The notes beneath the pieces were generated by a model. The model saw nothing but the letters and a program-made list of their open reading frames with translations. It searched no databases and was not told where the DNA came from. Made by a program: the position numbers and the translations under genes. DNA of 64,000 nucleotides from Diogma glabrata (Eukaryota; Arthropoda; Insecta; Diptera; Cylindrotomidae): the NCBI GenBank assembly GCA_963693315.1, contig OY856188.1:158420694-158484693 (forward strand). Reading direction: 5' to 3'. This document shows positions 1 to 15,961 of the stretch, piece after piece; the stretch's first letter is position 1, and every line of letters starts with the position of its first letter.

Positions 1-59
1 TGAAAAACTCGTTTTACTCTCACCAATAGTGTTCCGTATAAAACCCCGGTCCCGTTCAC

Positions 60-361
60 TTTCTCTAAAACCAGTTTCTATAAAATCACTTTCTATAAAA
101 TGACTTTCTATAAATTTAGTTTCAATAAATCACTTTCTATAAAATTACTTTCTATAAATTCATATGTTATAAAATTAGTTGCAATAGATTTATTTTCTAT
201 AAATTCACTTTCTAGAAATTAACTTGCTATAAAATCAGTTTCTATAAATTCACTTTCTATAAATTCAATTGATATAAATCATTTGATATAATTCATTTTC
301 TATAAATTCAAATGATATAAATCATTTGATATAATTCATTTTCAATAAATTCGATTGATAT
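60..361. repeat. AT-rich minisatellite, about 15-18 bp unit
   Basis: Degenerate tandem copies of a unit close to TTTCTATAAATTCAC run up to the edge of the next transposon. Units vary in length and sequence and late ones shift to a GATATAAATCATTT variant. No coding potential is seen. Confidence 0.8.
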
Positions 362-1089
362 AAGGGTCATTCCATGTCAAACCAACAAGTCACTCAACCC
401 GTCCATTTTAGATTTTTATGAAACTCACAGAAATTGTTTTCCATGCATATATAAGTAAAAACCGGTTTTCAAAATTTTTTTATCCGTTTTCGTTTTTGTG
501 TAATTAATTTTCAAAATTTTGGAAAATCGTCATTTTGGGGCTTACCTGTATAGTTTAAATTTCGAATATCTCAAGTTGTGTACCTAGAGAGCTGATAGAC
601 CCCTCATTTTAAAGAGAATTGTACAAGGTATAATTTGATATGCTACTTCTCTATGTTGATTCAAAACCGGTTTTTTTGAAAATCTCTAAAAACTTTTTTG
701 AAAAAAAAATCAAAGCTAGTGTTTTTTTTAAATTTTGAAAAACCATATAATTTTTGATATACTATAGTAAAGAAAGCCTGAAAGTTTCAGAGTTAACTAT
801 ATAAAAGTATTATAAAATTACTTCTAATACAAAATGTGATGTAATACATCCAATACGCTGACTGCGACGCACGCCCACTTTTAGTTTTTGTAAAAAACTG
901 TAACGGAAAATTATTTATCTAATAAAACTTGTAGTTAACTTACTTGTAGTTCTAGTCTGCACATCTAATTTTGCTATCTGAGTTAAATTGTTCCAAAAGA
1001 TATTTAAATGTTTACTTCTTTATTACAGTTTGAAATCAAACATATAGGTATTAATAAAAGATTTAACGTTTTAACGCTAGATTTAACGC

Positions 1090-1810
1090 TAGAAATCCAA
1101 GAAAATTCGAGTCTTCAGATAAAAATGTTCGTGAAAAAAAATTTTGCATCCAATATCATTGTTTTTGTTTCTCAAATTGTTTGCAAAGGATGGCTCCAAA
1201 AATTTGATATGATAAGCTGGTGAAATTCAACATGGTGGATTCAAGATAGCGGATCAAATACGGATATAGCTGAGAGGGTGATAACAATCTAATATTTTCC
1301 TCCAAACATTGCACAAAATTGGTTTGGGTGGGGTTTGTGGTTTCGCTGATTACGAATTAGAATTTTGGAATTCAAGATGGCGGATCTAGGATGGCGGACC
1401 AAATTTTACAAAATCTACCGTTTTATACCAAATTTAGTGTATAGGGGGAATTCCGAGGTTGTTGAATACGATTTTAACGTCAGATTTCTAAAACTCTACA
1501 TTTTAAGATGGCGGATCTAAGATGGCGGACCAGATTTTAAAAAATCAACCTTTTTACACCAAATTTAGTGTAGGTTTTCGAGGTTGCTGAATAAGATTTT
1601 AATGTCAGATTTCTAAAACTCTATATTTTAAGATGGCGGATCTAAGATGGCGGACCAAATTTTAAAAAATCAACCTTTTTACACCAAATTTAGTGTATAG
1701 GGGGGTTTTCGAGGTTGCTGAATACGATTTTAACGTCAGATTTCTAAAACTCTACATTTTAAGATGGGGATCTAAAATTTCAAAAAATCAACCAGTCTAT
1801 ACCAAATTTC
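1090..1810. repeat. Left internal inverted arm with tandem ATGGCGG motifs
   Basis: This arm is the inverted copy of about 2590-3190. From about 1370 it holds roughly 125-bp tandem units, each with paired motifs AAGATGGCGGATCTAAGATG followed by GCGGACC. Six ATGGCGG copies remain near 1377, 1392, 1508, 1522, 1633 and 1647; a later unit has lost them. ORFs across it are low-complexity by-products. Confidence 0.75.
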
Positions 1811-2007
1811 GCGTATACAGTGATTTTTTTCTGATAGCAAAGTTGAGGGCAGATTTCTGACAATTCGCAAATCAAGGAAGGGATAGATGGAAAAATGTAA
1901 AAAAATATTTCCGTTAGTAAAAATGACTTTTACATCCTATTAAAATTAGTTAATACTTTAAAATCTTATACCTGATATGAAAAAAATGTCCCAAAATTAT
2001 AAAAATT

Positions 2008-2403
2008 TTCTATGTGTCAGACGGAGCAAGGCAGCACTTCAAAAATCGGTACCAGATGGTCAATTTAGTGAACCACAAAGATGATTTTGGCATAGAGGCA
2101 GAATGGCATAATAATGCTACAGCACATGGAAAGGGAAGTGTTGACGGACTATCAGCAATATTAACAAACCTGGCAACAAAAACTAGCTTGCAAGATAAAG
2201 GGAATGATTTTATTCTAAGCTCTACTGAACTTTTCAACTGGGCTAAAAAGAAATTCCCCAATGTCACATTTTTCCACTATACTAAAACAGACGTTTCTAA
2301 TATTGCCAAAGCTCATGCTTTCAAGGTATCCTCAAACAATAACCTTAATGCATATATGTACTCTGATGCATCTGAAATATTGTCAACTACAAATTATTCT
2401 TAA
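2008..2403 (+). pseudogene. Transposase remnant (DGA ... AEWH ... HGKG family)
   Basis: The open frame of about 130 residues lacks a credible start and has flanking stops, so it is an internal or C-terminal fragment. It carries SDGARQHFKN, then DFGIEAEWHNNATAHGKG, then SSTELFNWAKKK. The copy at 23.7 kb has TDGALSQYKNK, DFKVDAEWHFHATSHGKG and CDGIGGTLKR in the same order. The D of the DG motif and the later acidic and H-G-K-G residues look like a DDE-type catalytic core, but that is inference. Here the usual CDGIGG-KR segment has become VDGLSAILTN, so the protein is probably inactive. It lies between the inverted arms of its transposon. Confidence 0.6.
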
Positions 2404-2589
2404 ACAAAGTGAGAAATAATATAAAAAATTATAAAAAAATCAAAAAATGCACAAAAAACAAAACAAGTTTGAAAGTTGATAAAACAATAAAAGAATATTA
2501 AAAATGAATCAGAATTAACATTATTAACATCAGAATTAACAGAAATCATTTTCTTGATTTGAGAATTGTAAGAAATCTGCCCTAAACTT

Positions 2590-3190
2590 TTCTATCAGTC
2601 ATCTTAGATCCGCCATCTTAAATCTATCATCTTAAAATGTAGAGTTTTGGTAATCTAACATTAAAATCGTATTCAGCAACCTCGAAAACCCCCTATACAC
2701 TAAATTTGGTGTAAAACGGTTGATTTTTTAAAATTTGGTCCGCCATCTTAGATCCGTCATCTTAAAATGTCGTCTTAGAAATCTGACATTAAAATCGTAT
2801 TCAACAACCTCGAAAACCCCTTATACACTAAATTTGGTATAAAACGGTTGATTTTTAAAAATTTGGTCCGCCATCTTAGATCCGCCATCTTGAATTCCAA
2901 AATTCTACATACGGATTCGTGATCAGCGAAACCACAAACCCCACCCAAACCAATTTTGTGCAATGCTTGGAGGAAAATATTTGATTGTTATCACCCTCTC
3001 AGCTATATCCGTATTTGATCCGCTATCTTGAATCCACCATGTTGAATTTCACCAGCTTATCATACCAAATTTTTGGAACCGTCCCTTGCCAACAATTTGA
3101 GAAACAAAAACAATGATATTGGATGCAAAAATTTTTTTTCACGAACATTTTTATCTGAAGACTCGAATTTTCTTGGATTTCTAGCCGCAA
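2590..3190. repeat. Right internal inverted arm (CCGCCAT motifs)
   Basis: Reverse complement of 1090-1810. It carries CCGCCATCTT copies near 2615, 2743, 2868 and 2883, and a related GCCGCCATTTTG near 3198. The arms could fold into an imperfect stem of several hundred bases around the transposase fragment. Confidence 0.75.
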
Positions 3191-3334
3191 TTGTGAGCCG
3201 CCATTTTGAAATTTCCAAAACCGCCCAACGGAACCAGAGAGCGGATTGTAAAACGATAATTTTAAGTCCAAATTCGGTAAAATTTATCAAACGGCATTTT
3301 GGTCAGAGCGTTGTTACGTTTGACAAAGAACGTC

Positions 3335-3942
<608 letters not shown>

Positions 3943-4687
3943 TAGCGGGACCCGGCGTGCTTTGCTACGCCTATAAATAAAGTTTGTGTGTATACATTTT
4001 GTTGACGTAGCAATAATTTCAAAAAGTAGTAATGAGAAATGGTTTTCTATTTTTTTTTTTAATATGAATGTAAAAGGATCAGCACTCTAGTTGATCAGTA
4101 AAATATACAAAAATAGTATTATATATAAAACAAAGAATATATAAAAAATACGCGATTATATAAGTTTTCAGGTGTGTAATCTATTTAGAACATTATACGG
4201 AACAAAAATCGATTCACAAATTTTCACAGTGCTCATGCGGTTTAATATACGCTTTCTTTACCGGTAGGTTACTAAAAACGTTGCAAAAAATTTTGATCGG
4301 TATATGATTTTATGGTCAGCAAGTGCAGTAAGAATAGCGACAATACATTCGATGAAGGTATAGAAGAAGTGATGCAAAAAAGGAATAAAAGAAGTGATGC
4401 AAAAAAAATCAAAATTATTTGGAAGTTTTTGTATATGAATTCATAGGACTTGAATTCATAGGATGAGAAATATTTCTATTTAGTCAGCATTTTAAGTCAT
4501 TTTAAAGTCATTATTATTGAATGTTGCAAATCAATGCGAAACTAATATCTTACACACAGTCAATATATTGGCATATATGTTCCATATATAGACAAAATTA
4601 ATGGAATATTAATTTTAAGCGATTTTGTGAGTAATTATTGCTCAAAGTAATTATTAAAAGTATTATTCCCGATAATAAGTAATTATT

Positions 4688-4757
4688 GTCGGGATTGAAC
4701 TCACACTCATCAGAGACATCATAGTTCAAAGCCATCTTACAGACTCAGCCACAGTGG
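4688..4757 (-). other. tRNA-like (pol III box) segment inside Helitron
   Basis: On the minus strand an A-box-like TGGCTGAGTCTG is followed about 40 bases later by a B-box-like GAGTTCAATCCC, then a CCCGA(C/T)AAT hairpin. The same B-box and hairpin lie at the matching distance from the 3' end in the Helitron at 56.8 kb, where the A box is not recognisable. It looks like an old tRNA-derived insertion carried by the Helitron family; it does not fold as a full tRNA by eye. Confidence 0.4.
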
Positions 4758-5091
4758 ATGAAACAACAACGAAACATATTTCAATTTTCATGTTCAGATA
4801 ATTTCTAAATTGAATCTTCATTATCGCATTTTTATTTAAATTGAATTCTTCATCTGTGATTATACAATTGTAAATTGTATTTGTTCCCGACACGAAACAC
4901 ACAAAAACTGTTTTAAAGAAGTTTTTCTGAGAGAAAATAAAAAATGCTTTAAAATTGCAAAACTCATGTGAATTAAAATAATTACTTTAGCTTAATCACT
5001 CTAAAAATCTCTAAAAACTATTTATTTTACACCAAATAGTGTAAACCTTTTGTTTATTTAACATTATAAGCCGTCGCATATTGTCGGTATC

Positions 5092-5295
5092 TCATAAGAA
5101 AGAAAATTCAAGAAAACTCGTCTTGAGTTGTTGATGGTCATTGCAAAAGCGAGTCGTATTGGAAACTAAACGTTTGAATTCAAATGCCATATCTGTTGCG
5201 ATCATTGAAATACGTAGCAACAGTACATCTTCCACTTTGAATTTTCCATTCAAAATTGTAGCTTCAACGACATTGTTCATCATCTTTTTCACCAA
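5092..5295 (-). pseudogene. Helitron helicase C-terminal remnant
   Basis: The 67-residue frame aligns with residues near the end of the helicase pseudogene at 57.1-57.3 kb: VVEATILNGKFK matches VLEATILNGKFE, and FCNDHQQLKTS occupies the place of the Pif1/Helitron FAMTINKSQGQT motif. The conserved motif is degraded and no upstream helicase part is present, so it is a dead fragment. Confidence 0.7.
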
Positions 5296-5659
5296 AAATT
5301 TCCAAAAAAATGTGCTATTTCAAAATATTTGACATATTATTTTAATAAAATATTATACATTCATTTTTCTATTTCATAAAATTATATTCAACGAAAAAAA
5401 ATATTGATCAAAGCAAGCTACGCGCATAAACCGATATTTTAAAAAAAACCAATTAAAATAATTATCACCAATCACCAATGAAAAAATAATACACGACAAT
5501 TGGAAAAAGCAAGCGTTGTGTATTTGGAAAACTTTAACATTAAAACCAATTTTTTAAATACAAATACGGCACCATCTATTGGCTAACCCAAATTTATGAG
5601 GCGTATATCACACTATCTATATATTGGTCAATAAAAAAAATGTGACATGAAACTGGAGA

Positions 5660-6172
5660 GTTGACGTTAACTTTAACTTAACCGTAACTTAAGACTCTAT
5701 ACAAAATTTTGATTTAAGGTTGGTAAGAAATTAGGTATTCTTTGACGTTTGATTTGATATTAATTTTGGTTTTGTAATCAATTTTATAAATCAATCAATG
5801 CTTTAAAAGTAACAAACTGATTTCACAATCAAAATTTAAAATAATAAATTTCGAAATAAACATTTGATACAAAATTTAAAAATAAAAAAATTTATTTTCA
5901 TATTAATTTCATGCTAATATTTGGCTTTAATTAAAGTCGCTCTTTTTATATCTTTTGCATTTTTTAATAGATAAAATTTTATTTTTATGGACACTTGCAA
6001 TTAAATATTAGTTTTCTTCAGTTTTTATACTAAACGTCAAAAAATCCTTAAGATAGAATGAAATGAACTTTACGTTAAGCTAACGTTAAGTTTACGTACC
6101 GACTATAAATGTTCTAGTGCATTTTCATACATTTGTACTTTACGTTAAGTTAAAGTTACCGACTATAAATCA
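5660..6172. mobile_element. Degenerate short TIR element
   Basis: GTTAACTTTAACTTAACCGT at the left is inverted at the right as ACGTTAAGTTAAAGTTAC, with a second inner inverted match (TTTGACGTTTGA against TAAACGTCAAA). ACCGACTATAAAT is duplicated near the right end (about 6098 and 6159). No ORF. Probably an old MITE. Confidence 0.45.
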
Positions 6173-6608
6173 AGCATAAAGGTTGTAAAATAAACTTTGC
6201 TAGTTTTTCATCCAGTTTTGATGACAATTTTTTAACCTCTAATCGTTCTATTTTAATTAGCAATACGTATAAGAGTATTTTTCAATTTGATAATGATTTT
6301 TGTAAATTAACATTGAAGACCAATGAAAAATTTAAAAACATTAAAAAAATAAATTTAAATTATTGTTTTCTTTATTTTTACTCTTATTTTTATTCAAACT
6401 TTATAAAAACCAATACACTAATTTTTTACAGATTTCGATACTTTATAGCACTACTATAATTAATATATAACCTCCACAAAATTGTTAATAATCTTTGGTA
6501 ACGTATTTGACATAGCATATTGAAAAGCATATTTCGTTTATTATCAAATATAAAACAAAACTTTTTTACTAAAACAAATTTGATAGTCTAATAATGGCCT
6601 TATACGAA

Positions 6609-6834
6609 GTTAGGGCGCGCTATACACCTGAGCTAAACTATAAAAAAAAGCAAACTATGTTTTTAAAAAATAATGTATGTAACGTAATTATAGAAAAAAA
6701 CATTAACGAAACAAAATATTTAAAAAAGAAAAGAAAAACGGAAACATTACATTTTTTTGAAAAAGCTTTATTCGCATTAAAACATTACTTTTTTAAAAAC
6801 ATAGTTCGCATAGTTTAGCTCAGGTGTATAGCAC
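6609..6834. mobile_element. MITE with about 55-bp TIRs
   Basis: Left end GCGCGCTATACACCTGAGC is inverted at the right as GCTCAGGTGTATAGCACGCC, and the match continues inward through a run of A and T. The 74-codon frame that covers it is a palindrome by-product and not a gene. Confidence 0.75.
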
Positions 6835-6844
6835 GCCGGAAGTT

Positions 6845-7088
6845 TACTATCAATTGAATAAATTGATTTACGCTGCCATCTGAAAGTTGGCATATGAACA
6901 ATCCATATTTAACATTTAACATACAATTAAAAAATATTTAGGCATTTAATCAAGATAATAACTATCCTATCTCTCAAGCTGGACCATCATACACACATTG
7001 TACAAAATTTCATTAAGATTGGTTACGTTGTTACGGAGTTCATCGCGGACAAACATCGTGACACGTGATTTTTATATATATAAGAAGA
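6845..7088 (-). mobile_element. Helitron-like 5' terminal fragment (copy 1)
   Basis: On the minus strand the sequence starts TC with a TATATATAAAAATCAC block and GTGTCACGATGTTTGTCCGC. It is a diverged copy of 8785-9025. The TC plus AT-rich start fits a non-autonomous Helitron 5' end. The matching CTRR end was not found nearby. Confidence 0.5.
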
Positions 7089-7319
7089 TTATTCTTAAGT
7101 CGCTCAAACATGAAAATTGCCAAAATTTCCCATACAAACTTGTATAAAAAATTTAACCTATTTTCGTATTTCTTTTACGGACAGAAGAAAATAAAGTATT
7201 TTATATATTATGCTCAATATTGTCAGTAATTGTCAGTAATAGTTCATAGAGAAACTTAAATTATTTAATTGTAGTATAATGAGAAATTTCATAGATAATT
7301 TTTTTTTGCTGTCAGAAAT

Positions 7320-8335
7320 TTTATTTTTCATTCATACAAACTATGATATTTAAACAGTAGGCTTTGTTTTTACTGTCGGCAATTCTTCTTGTCGTCGATA
7401 ATTTTGCTTTGTCGTTATGAAAATTCTTTGTTGTCATATTTTCTTCTAACAAAATGAAATATAATTTTATCTTAGTAGGCGCATAAATGCTATAAATTTG
7501 TAATTTATTTTTTACAAATAAACATAAACATGCAATCATTTATGAATGAAAACGGACATTTTTATTATTTGCAATTTTACATAATTTTTTATAAGCTGAA
7601 TAATTTGTAGAAAAAACTTTACTTAGAAACTAATAATTATTATCTTTTAAACATAATTATAATTTTAAAAAAATTATCTCATTAAATACCACTCTTCATT
7701 GAAATTTTTGTCTAAAATTTTTCAATTTTACTCATTAAATTATTTTTATTCTCTTCCATTTAATTATATCAGCTTTATTTGTATGTTTTTTCGATAATAA
7801 TAGTATGTATTATTGTATTGTTTTTTAACCTATAGCCTAATGAACTTAACCTATTGCCTAATGAAACTTTTATTCAATTGGTATGATTCCAATTGGTCAA
7901 ATTATTTTGATTTCATTAAAATTATTTTCAAATTATAATCACATTTGCTTTGATAAGTTTTGTTCAAAAATCAAATTTTAAGTAATTCTCTTATTTCGTT
8001 TAGTTGAACTTGGTTGATTGTATGAGAAGGGCGTTTTTTATCATCAGGGTTTTTTTATTAAGAAATTTGATTTATCAATTAAAACAATAAAGATTTATTG
8101 TTTTAATTGAAGAAAATGTTTTTATTTTTTATAATACACAATTCTTTTTTATAATAAAATCTTTGTCAGAGAATAAAGTATTGTAATCGATTCGTGAATA
8201 ATGAATTTTATTCTCTCGCAAATTAAAATTCTCGCTCGTGCCTCGCTCGAATTTTAAACTTTTGCTTGAGAATAAACTACTTCATTATTCACTCATTGAT
8301 TAAACTACTATTAAGCAACACTGCTCAATCAAACC
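7320..8335. repeat. Dispersed repeat, partner of 48.4-50.8 and 54.3 kb
   Basis: 7850-8330 occurs inverted at 48.5-48.82 kb and 50.7-50.83 kb, where a later transposon splits it. 7430-7560 occurs inverted at 54.29-54.42 kb. It contains a CpG-rich island, CTCGCTCGTGCCTCGCTCG, in otherwise AT-rich DNA, and the hairpin AACCACTCGTCC ... GGACTCGTGGTT at about 8344-8370. No conserved ORF. Confidence 0.65.
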
Positions 8336-8465
8336 ACTACTTAAACCACTCGTCCTTCGGACTCGTGGTTTATTGTGCGCTTTGATTCGCAGTGTTGCTA
8401 AATAATTTAATTCGTAAAATCAAAAAATTTTCGAAAAAATTTCAATGACTCGTGGTATTACAACC

Positions 8466-8700
8466 GATAATTTTTAAAATTATTCAAGTTGTGTTTTGAA
8501 TGAAATCCCATATAAATTTTATTGAATTTATTCTCTTTTCCCCCTTTTGCAGCGCCAAAAGAAATTTAAATTATTTAATTGTAGCAAAATGAGAAATTTC
8601 ATAGATAATTTTTAAAATTATTCAAGTTGTGTTTTGTATGAAATCCCATATAAATTTTATTGAATTTCGTTTCTTTTCCCCCTTTTGCAGTGCCATTGCA
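8466..8700. repeat. Direct duplication, about 85 bp
   Basis: The block from GATAATTTTTAAAATTATTC to CCCCCTTTTGCAG is present at about 8467-8553 and again at about 8607-8690, about 140 bp apart. Both copies end in a pyrimidine run and TTTTGCAG, which resembles a splice acceptor, but no downstream coding exon is seen. Confidence 0.65.
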
Positions 8701-8784
8701 GCAAATACCGGAACAAAATAATCGCTCAATAACATATGATAGTCTATATCGGCCCTACATAAATGGTTAAAAGTCGATAAAGCA

Positions 8785-11810
<3,026 letters not shown>

Positions 11811-11859
11811 CTATATTCAGATATATTCAGATATATTCGAGATATATATATATATATAT

Positions 11860-12300
11860 TAATTCAATGAATTATTTGTGATATTACATCACTCCGATGG
11901 AAATAATCCCATCATGAATAATAAGACTGAATCTAACAAAATATGGTGTGCAATTTATGAAAATTTTTTGCTATCCACAAAATTGTCGATCGATCTAGTG
12001 TCGAACCGATAAGAACTTTTTATTACACTTTAAAAAAGTATATCATTCTCATCAGGGCTAGCCGACTAGATACACTACCAAAAAAAATTTTTTCGCTATA
12101 TAAACCTAAAATAGGTCACTACTCTAGCGAAGTATAAGAAACCAAAAAACTTTCATAAACATATGTTAATTAGATTCAGGTTTAGTCAATTTGTTTCTCT
12201 AGTTGATCACTATTGTTGTTATACTCTAACCAAGTTAGAATTGGATAACAAACTTGTATCGGTAAGAAGAAGATGACCATCTTCACTTGTGTCTATCGAC
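11860..12300. repeat. Foldback-family unit, direct copy
   Basis: A unit starting AATTCAATGAATTATTTGTG and running through TCGATCGATCTAG and TCATCAGGGCTAGCCGAC. About 250 bp of it is repeated in direct orientation from 12316. Its right part (about 12107-12212) reappears inverted inside the foldback at 12316-12882. Confidence 0.8.
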
Positions 12301-12315
12301 ACATTATCTACAATT

Positions 12316-13181
<866 letters not shown>

Positions 13182-13186
13182 AATAT

Positions 13187-13977
13187 ATATAGAGGAAATA
13201 ATACAGAAAAAATAATATAACTAAAAGTTAATTAGTAATTTAACTAAAAGTTAATTGCTCACAAAAATTCCGAATAACTAAAAGAGTTAATATGAAGTTG
13301 TTTTAATTTTGTTCTTCTTCACTATTATATATAAAACAATTTTTGTAAATCTAAAGAAAAACAGAGGTAAAAAAAATTTTTGTTTATTTTCAATTATAAG
13401 GAGGTATCGAAATTGACTCAAATTTATTTAGTTGTTTGGAGTTAATTATACAAAAAAATTCAAATGAATTCAATGTTTTTCTTTACACGTTTTGCTTGTT
13501 TTATCAATGAGTTTTAAAATAATTCAATTTAAATTAATACGTCCTGTTACTCTGTTGGAAGGATAAAACGTTGTTTTGGGTTCGTGTTTACTGAATTTTA
13601 TTCTCCACCAATTTGCAATGCTTGCTCGTGCCTCGCTCGTTACATAAAATTTTGCTTGAAAAATGAAATATTGCATTACACAATAAATTATTATTTTAAG
13701 TCTGGTGAATGAATTCAAAATGCCGTCTCGTAACGCTCGGTTGTTATGGATAAGCAATATTCAAGAAGATCTAATTTGAAACAGTCTTTAAACAATGATC
13801 TGAAACAGTTTTGGACTGGGGTGTTTCTAATAGTGTTGGGTTTAACACGAGTAAAACACAAGTTTGTCATTTTACTAGGTTATCAACACCCAATCTATTC
13901 CCATTACAGTTTGATTCAATTGATCTTGTATAGAAAAGGAATCTATTAGACTTTAAGAAGTTGAAATTGAAAATAAT
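13187..13977. other. Gene-free AT-rich stretch
   Basis: No gene is seen. It contains another copy of the CpG-rich motif GCTCGTGCCTCGCTCG near 13625, as in the repeat at 8.2 kb, and a CGTCTCGTAACGCTCGG island near 13725. The short frames here have no recognisable motif. Confidence 0.5.
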
Positions 13978-14670
13978 TTGAAGTGGAATTCTGTTTTTTT
14001 TAATCCACCTAAAAATGCTGTAAATTGGGTTTTTTGTGTCGATGTCGTAAATTTTGTCGATAACAAACAGCTTCTTTTAGTTTACAAGTCTTTTATACGT
14101 CCCTGCATGGAATATTCTTCTCACATTTGGAGTAGAGCATACTTAAATAGTTTGAAATGTTTTGATTCTGTACAACGGAGAGCTATTAAGTTGATCGGAA
14201 ATTCAAATCTTACAAACGAACTTGATTCCTTGCACGTTGCAACATATACAAAATGTCGCGGATGTGACGATTTTTTATAAGTATATTATGGATGACCGGG
14301 CATCCGCGGAAATTAAATCGATTTTAACTGAATGTGCAAACCCTGCGCGCAATACTAGAGTAGCCGTAGCGGCTCATCCTTTTGTGTAGAACTGCAAGGT
14401 GTAGAACTGTCGCTTTCCAACGTGATTTATTCAACCGAGTTTCTCATCTCTGAAATGCATTACCTGCATGGGTATTCCCTGACAATTTAAGTCCCAAAAA
14501 TTTTAAAACAACATCAATAAATTTTTAAAAGCAACTTGATTTATATTCTCAAACCCTAGTTAGCATGGTATCTTCGGATATTCAGAGACGTTAATTTGTA
14601 ATCCGTTATAATTAACACTAAACATGCTTTGAATAAAAAAAATATTCATAAGCAATAAAGTAATATTCTG
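13978..14670 (+). pseudogene. LINE ORF2 C-terminal remnant with 3' UTR
   Basis: The frame contains KQLLLVYKSFIRPCMEYSSH and FDSVQRRAIKLIGN, the post-RT region typical of CR1/Jockey-type LINEs. After a frameshift near 14270 it continues as YIMDDRASAEIKSIL and RNTRVAVAAHPF, which match YIMDERVSEEIKSIL and HTRASIAVHPF of the minus-strand copy at 39.6-39.99 kb. The tail (14560-14640) matches the same copy, so this is a 5'-truncated insertion. EN and core RT are absent. Confidence 0.75.
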
Positions 14671-15164
14671 TAATAGTCGCTTTCCAATCTAGTGAGGGAC
14701 TGAAAAAATAAGTTTATATGTTCAACATGTGCATTTTTTATTATTTACTGTTTTTGGTCAAGCGTTAAAAATAATCAAAAATTAAATCGGTACCTACATA
14801 TTTGTGTGTGTCAAAATTGTCGACTTTAAAAATACATCAAAATGTTGTTGTTTCTGTTGCTTTGGCTCTATTTTTAATGATTTACTGAATATGAGACCAA
14901 TGGCTGTAATCAATTGCTTCAATTCAATACACTTGATTAGAAGCGGCTAATAACTTTATATAAAAGTGATTAGTAAAACATAAAATATTTAAAGTAAAAC
15001 CAAAAACACAACGGCTGTAAACTCACCAATAAGTGATTTTGTTACTACAGTAGTGAAAAGGAATATACTGTTTAATTGCCTTTACTGAATATTGACTAAT
15101 TTTGAGTATATAAGAACTTCAATGATTTAAATAAAAACAACAAAATTTAGAATAAATACAAAAT
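14671..15164. other. Gene-free stretch downstream of gene 1
   Basis: AT-rich DNA with no ORF or repeat that I can support. It lies between the LINE remnant and the poly(A) region of the minus-strand gene. Confidence 0.4.
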
Positions 15165-15171
15165 TTAAACG

Positions 15172-15177
15172 TTTATT
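15172..15177 (-). terminator. Poly(A) signal AATAAA of secreted-protein gene 1
   Basis: AATAAA on the minus strand, about 77 bases past the stop codon, in an AT-rich 3' UTR. Position fits cleavage near 15155. Confidence 0.55.
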
Positions 15178-15253
15178 ATGACTGCAGTTTCTAAATGAGA
15201 CATAGATGACTATTACACATACATTTCAAATTGTTTTATAGTGCTTTAATTTT

Positions 15254-15917
15254 TTAACAAGATCGAGCACTTGCTGACATGATATGATCAGCGTGAGATG
15301 GCGCCGAACGTTCTACTACAACAGTACTTCGACATGGCGGACGTTCAACTGTGGTTAGTGATTTTACAGCAAGAGGTTGTAGCTGAACTTTTGGTGCTGA
15401 TGCACGTGTTATTACTGTAGGGTTGACTCTTACGTTTGGTGATTTATGAATAATTCTTTGTCGAATAAGAATATCTGGATCAGGAGCTGTTAGTGTTGTT
15501 GTGCCTTGATTAATTATAATATCTGGGGATACAAATCTTGCGTTTCCACAACCATCACCTTGCAATGTTACGACATTACTACCTAATTCCTCCAATGCGG
15601 GTAAACCTCCTTCAGTAAGAATCGGAATATTACGTAAAAAACCAGGATTTCCTCTACCAACTATACCTGCTTCAATTGGAGTTGGAATGCCTCCCTCATT
15701 AAGAATTTGAATATCACGTAATGCAACGGCATTTTCCCTACCAATCCAAGCAGTATTTAAACCACGATGGAAGGCTGGATTGGCTTGAGCAAGCTTTAAA
15801 AAAGTACAATGTTAAATTGTATAGGTATATAATGATTATATCATAATATGCATGAATTACAAATATTCTTACCAAAATGGTTGCTAGCAAAATTATTAAC
15901 GTTGGTATTCTATTCAT
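15254..15917 (-). CDS. Secreted protein, SPNV-PTVI family, paralogue 1 (two exons)
   Basis: Exon 1 is 15917-15873 (15 codons), the intron is 15872-15794 (79 bp, GTAAGA ... AAAG, phase 0) and exon 2 is 15793-15254 to a TAA stop. The joined frame gives 194 residues. Residues 1-19 (MNRIPTLIILLATILLAQA) are a clear signal peptide with cleavage after AQA. The mature chain has an internal duplication (LRDIQILNEGGIP at about 39-51, LRNIPILTEGGLP at about 67-79). A core at about 129-161, IIHKSPNVRVNPTVITRASA then PLAVKSL, is shared with the gene at 33.0-33.8 kb, as is the intron position. Three cysteines, no catalytic motif, no membrane segment after the signal. I do not recognise the family. A secreted gland, cuticle or egg-coat protein is possible but unproven. 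TATA and poly(A) signals support expression. Confidence 0.82.
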
Positions 15918-15953
15918 AATGTAACTAAACTTCAACTTTTCTTACAAAAATAA

Positions 15954-15961
15954 TATTTATA
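15954..15961 (-). promoter_or_regulatory. TATA box of secreted-protein gene 1
   Basis: TATAAATA on the minus strand, 37 bases upstream of the ATG. With a usual 25-30 base spacing, transcription would start near 15925-15930 and leave a very short leader of about 10 bases. Confidence 0.55.

Noticed and set aside
1..361. Telomeric repeat
   Set aside because: The unit is 15-18 bp, AT-rich and degenerate; it is not TTAGG or another known telomere repeat.
6594..6818. 74-codon frame starting MALYEVRARYT
   Set aside because: It covers a MITE with inverted ends, and its residues follow from the palindrome. No signal or motif.
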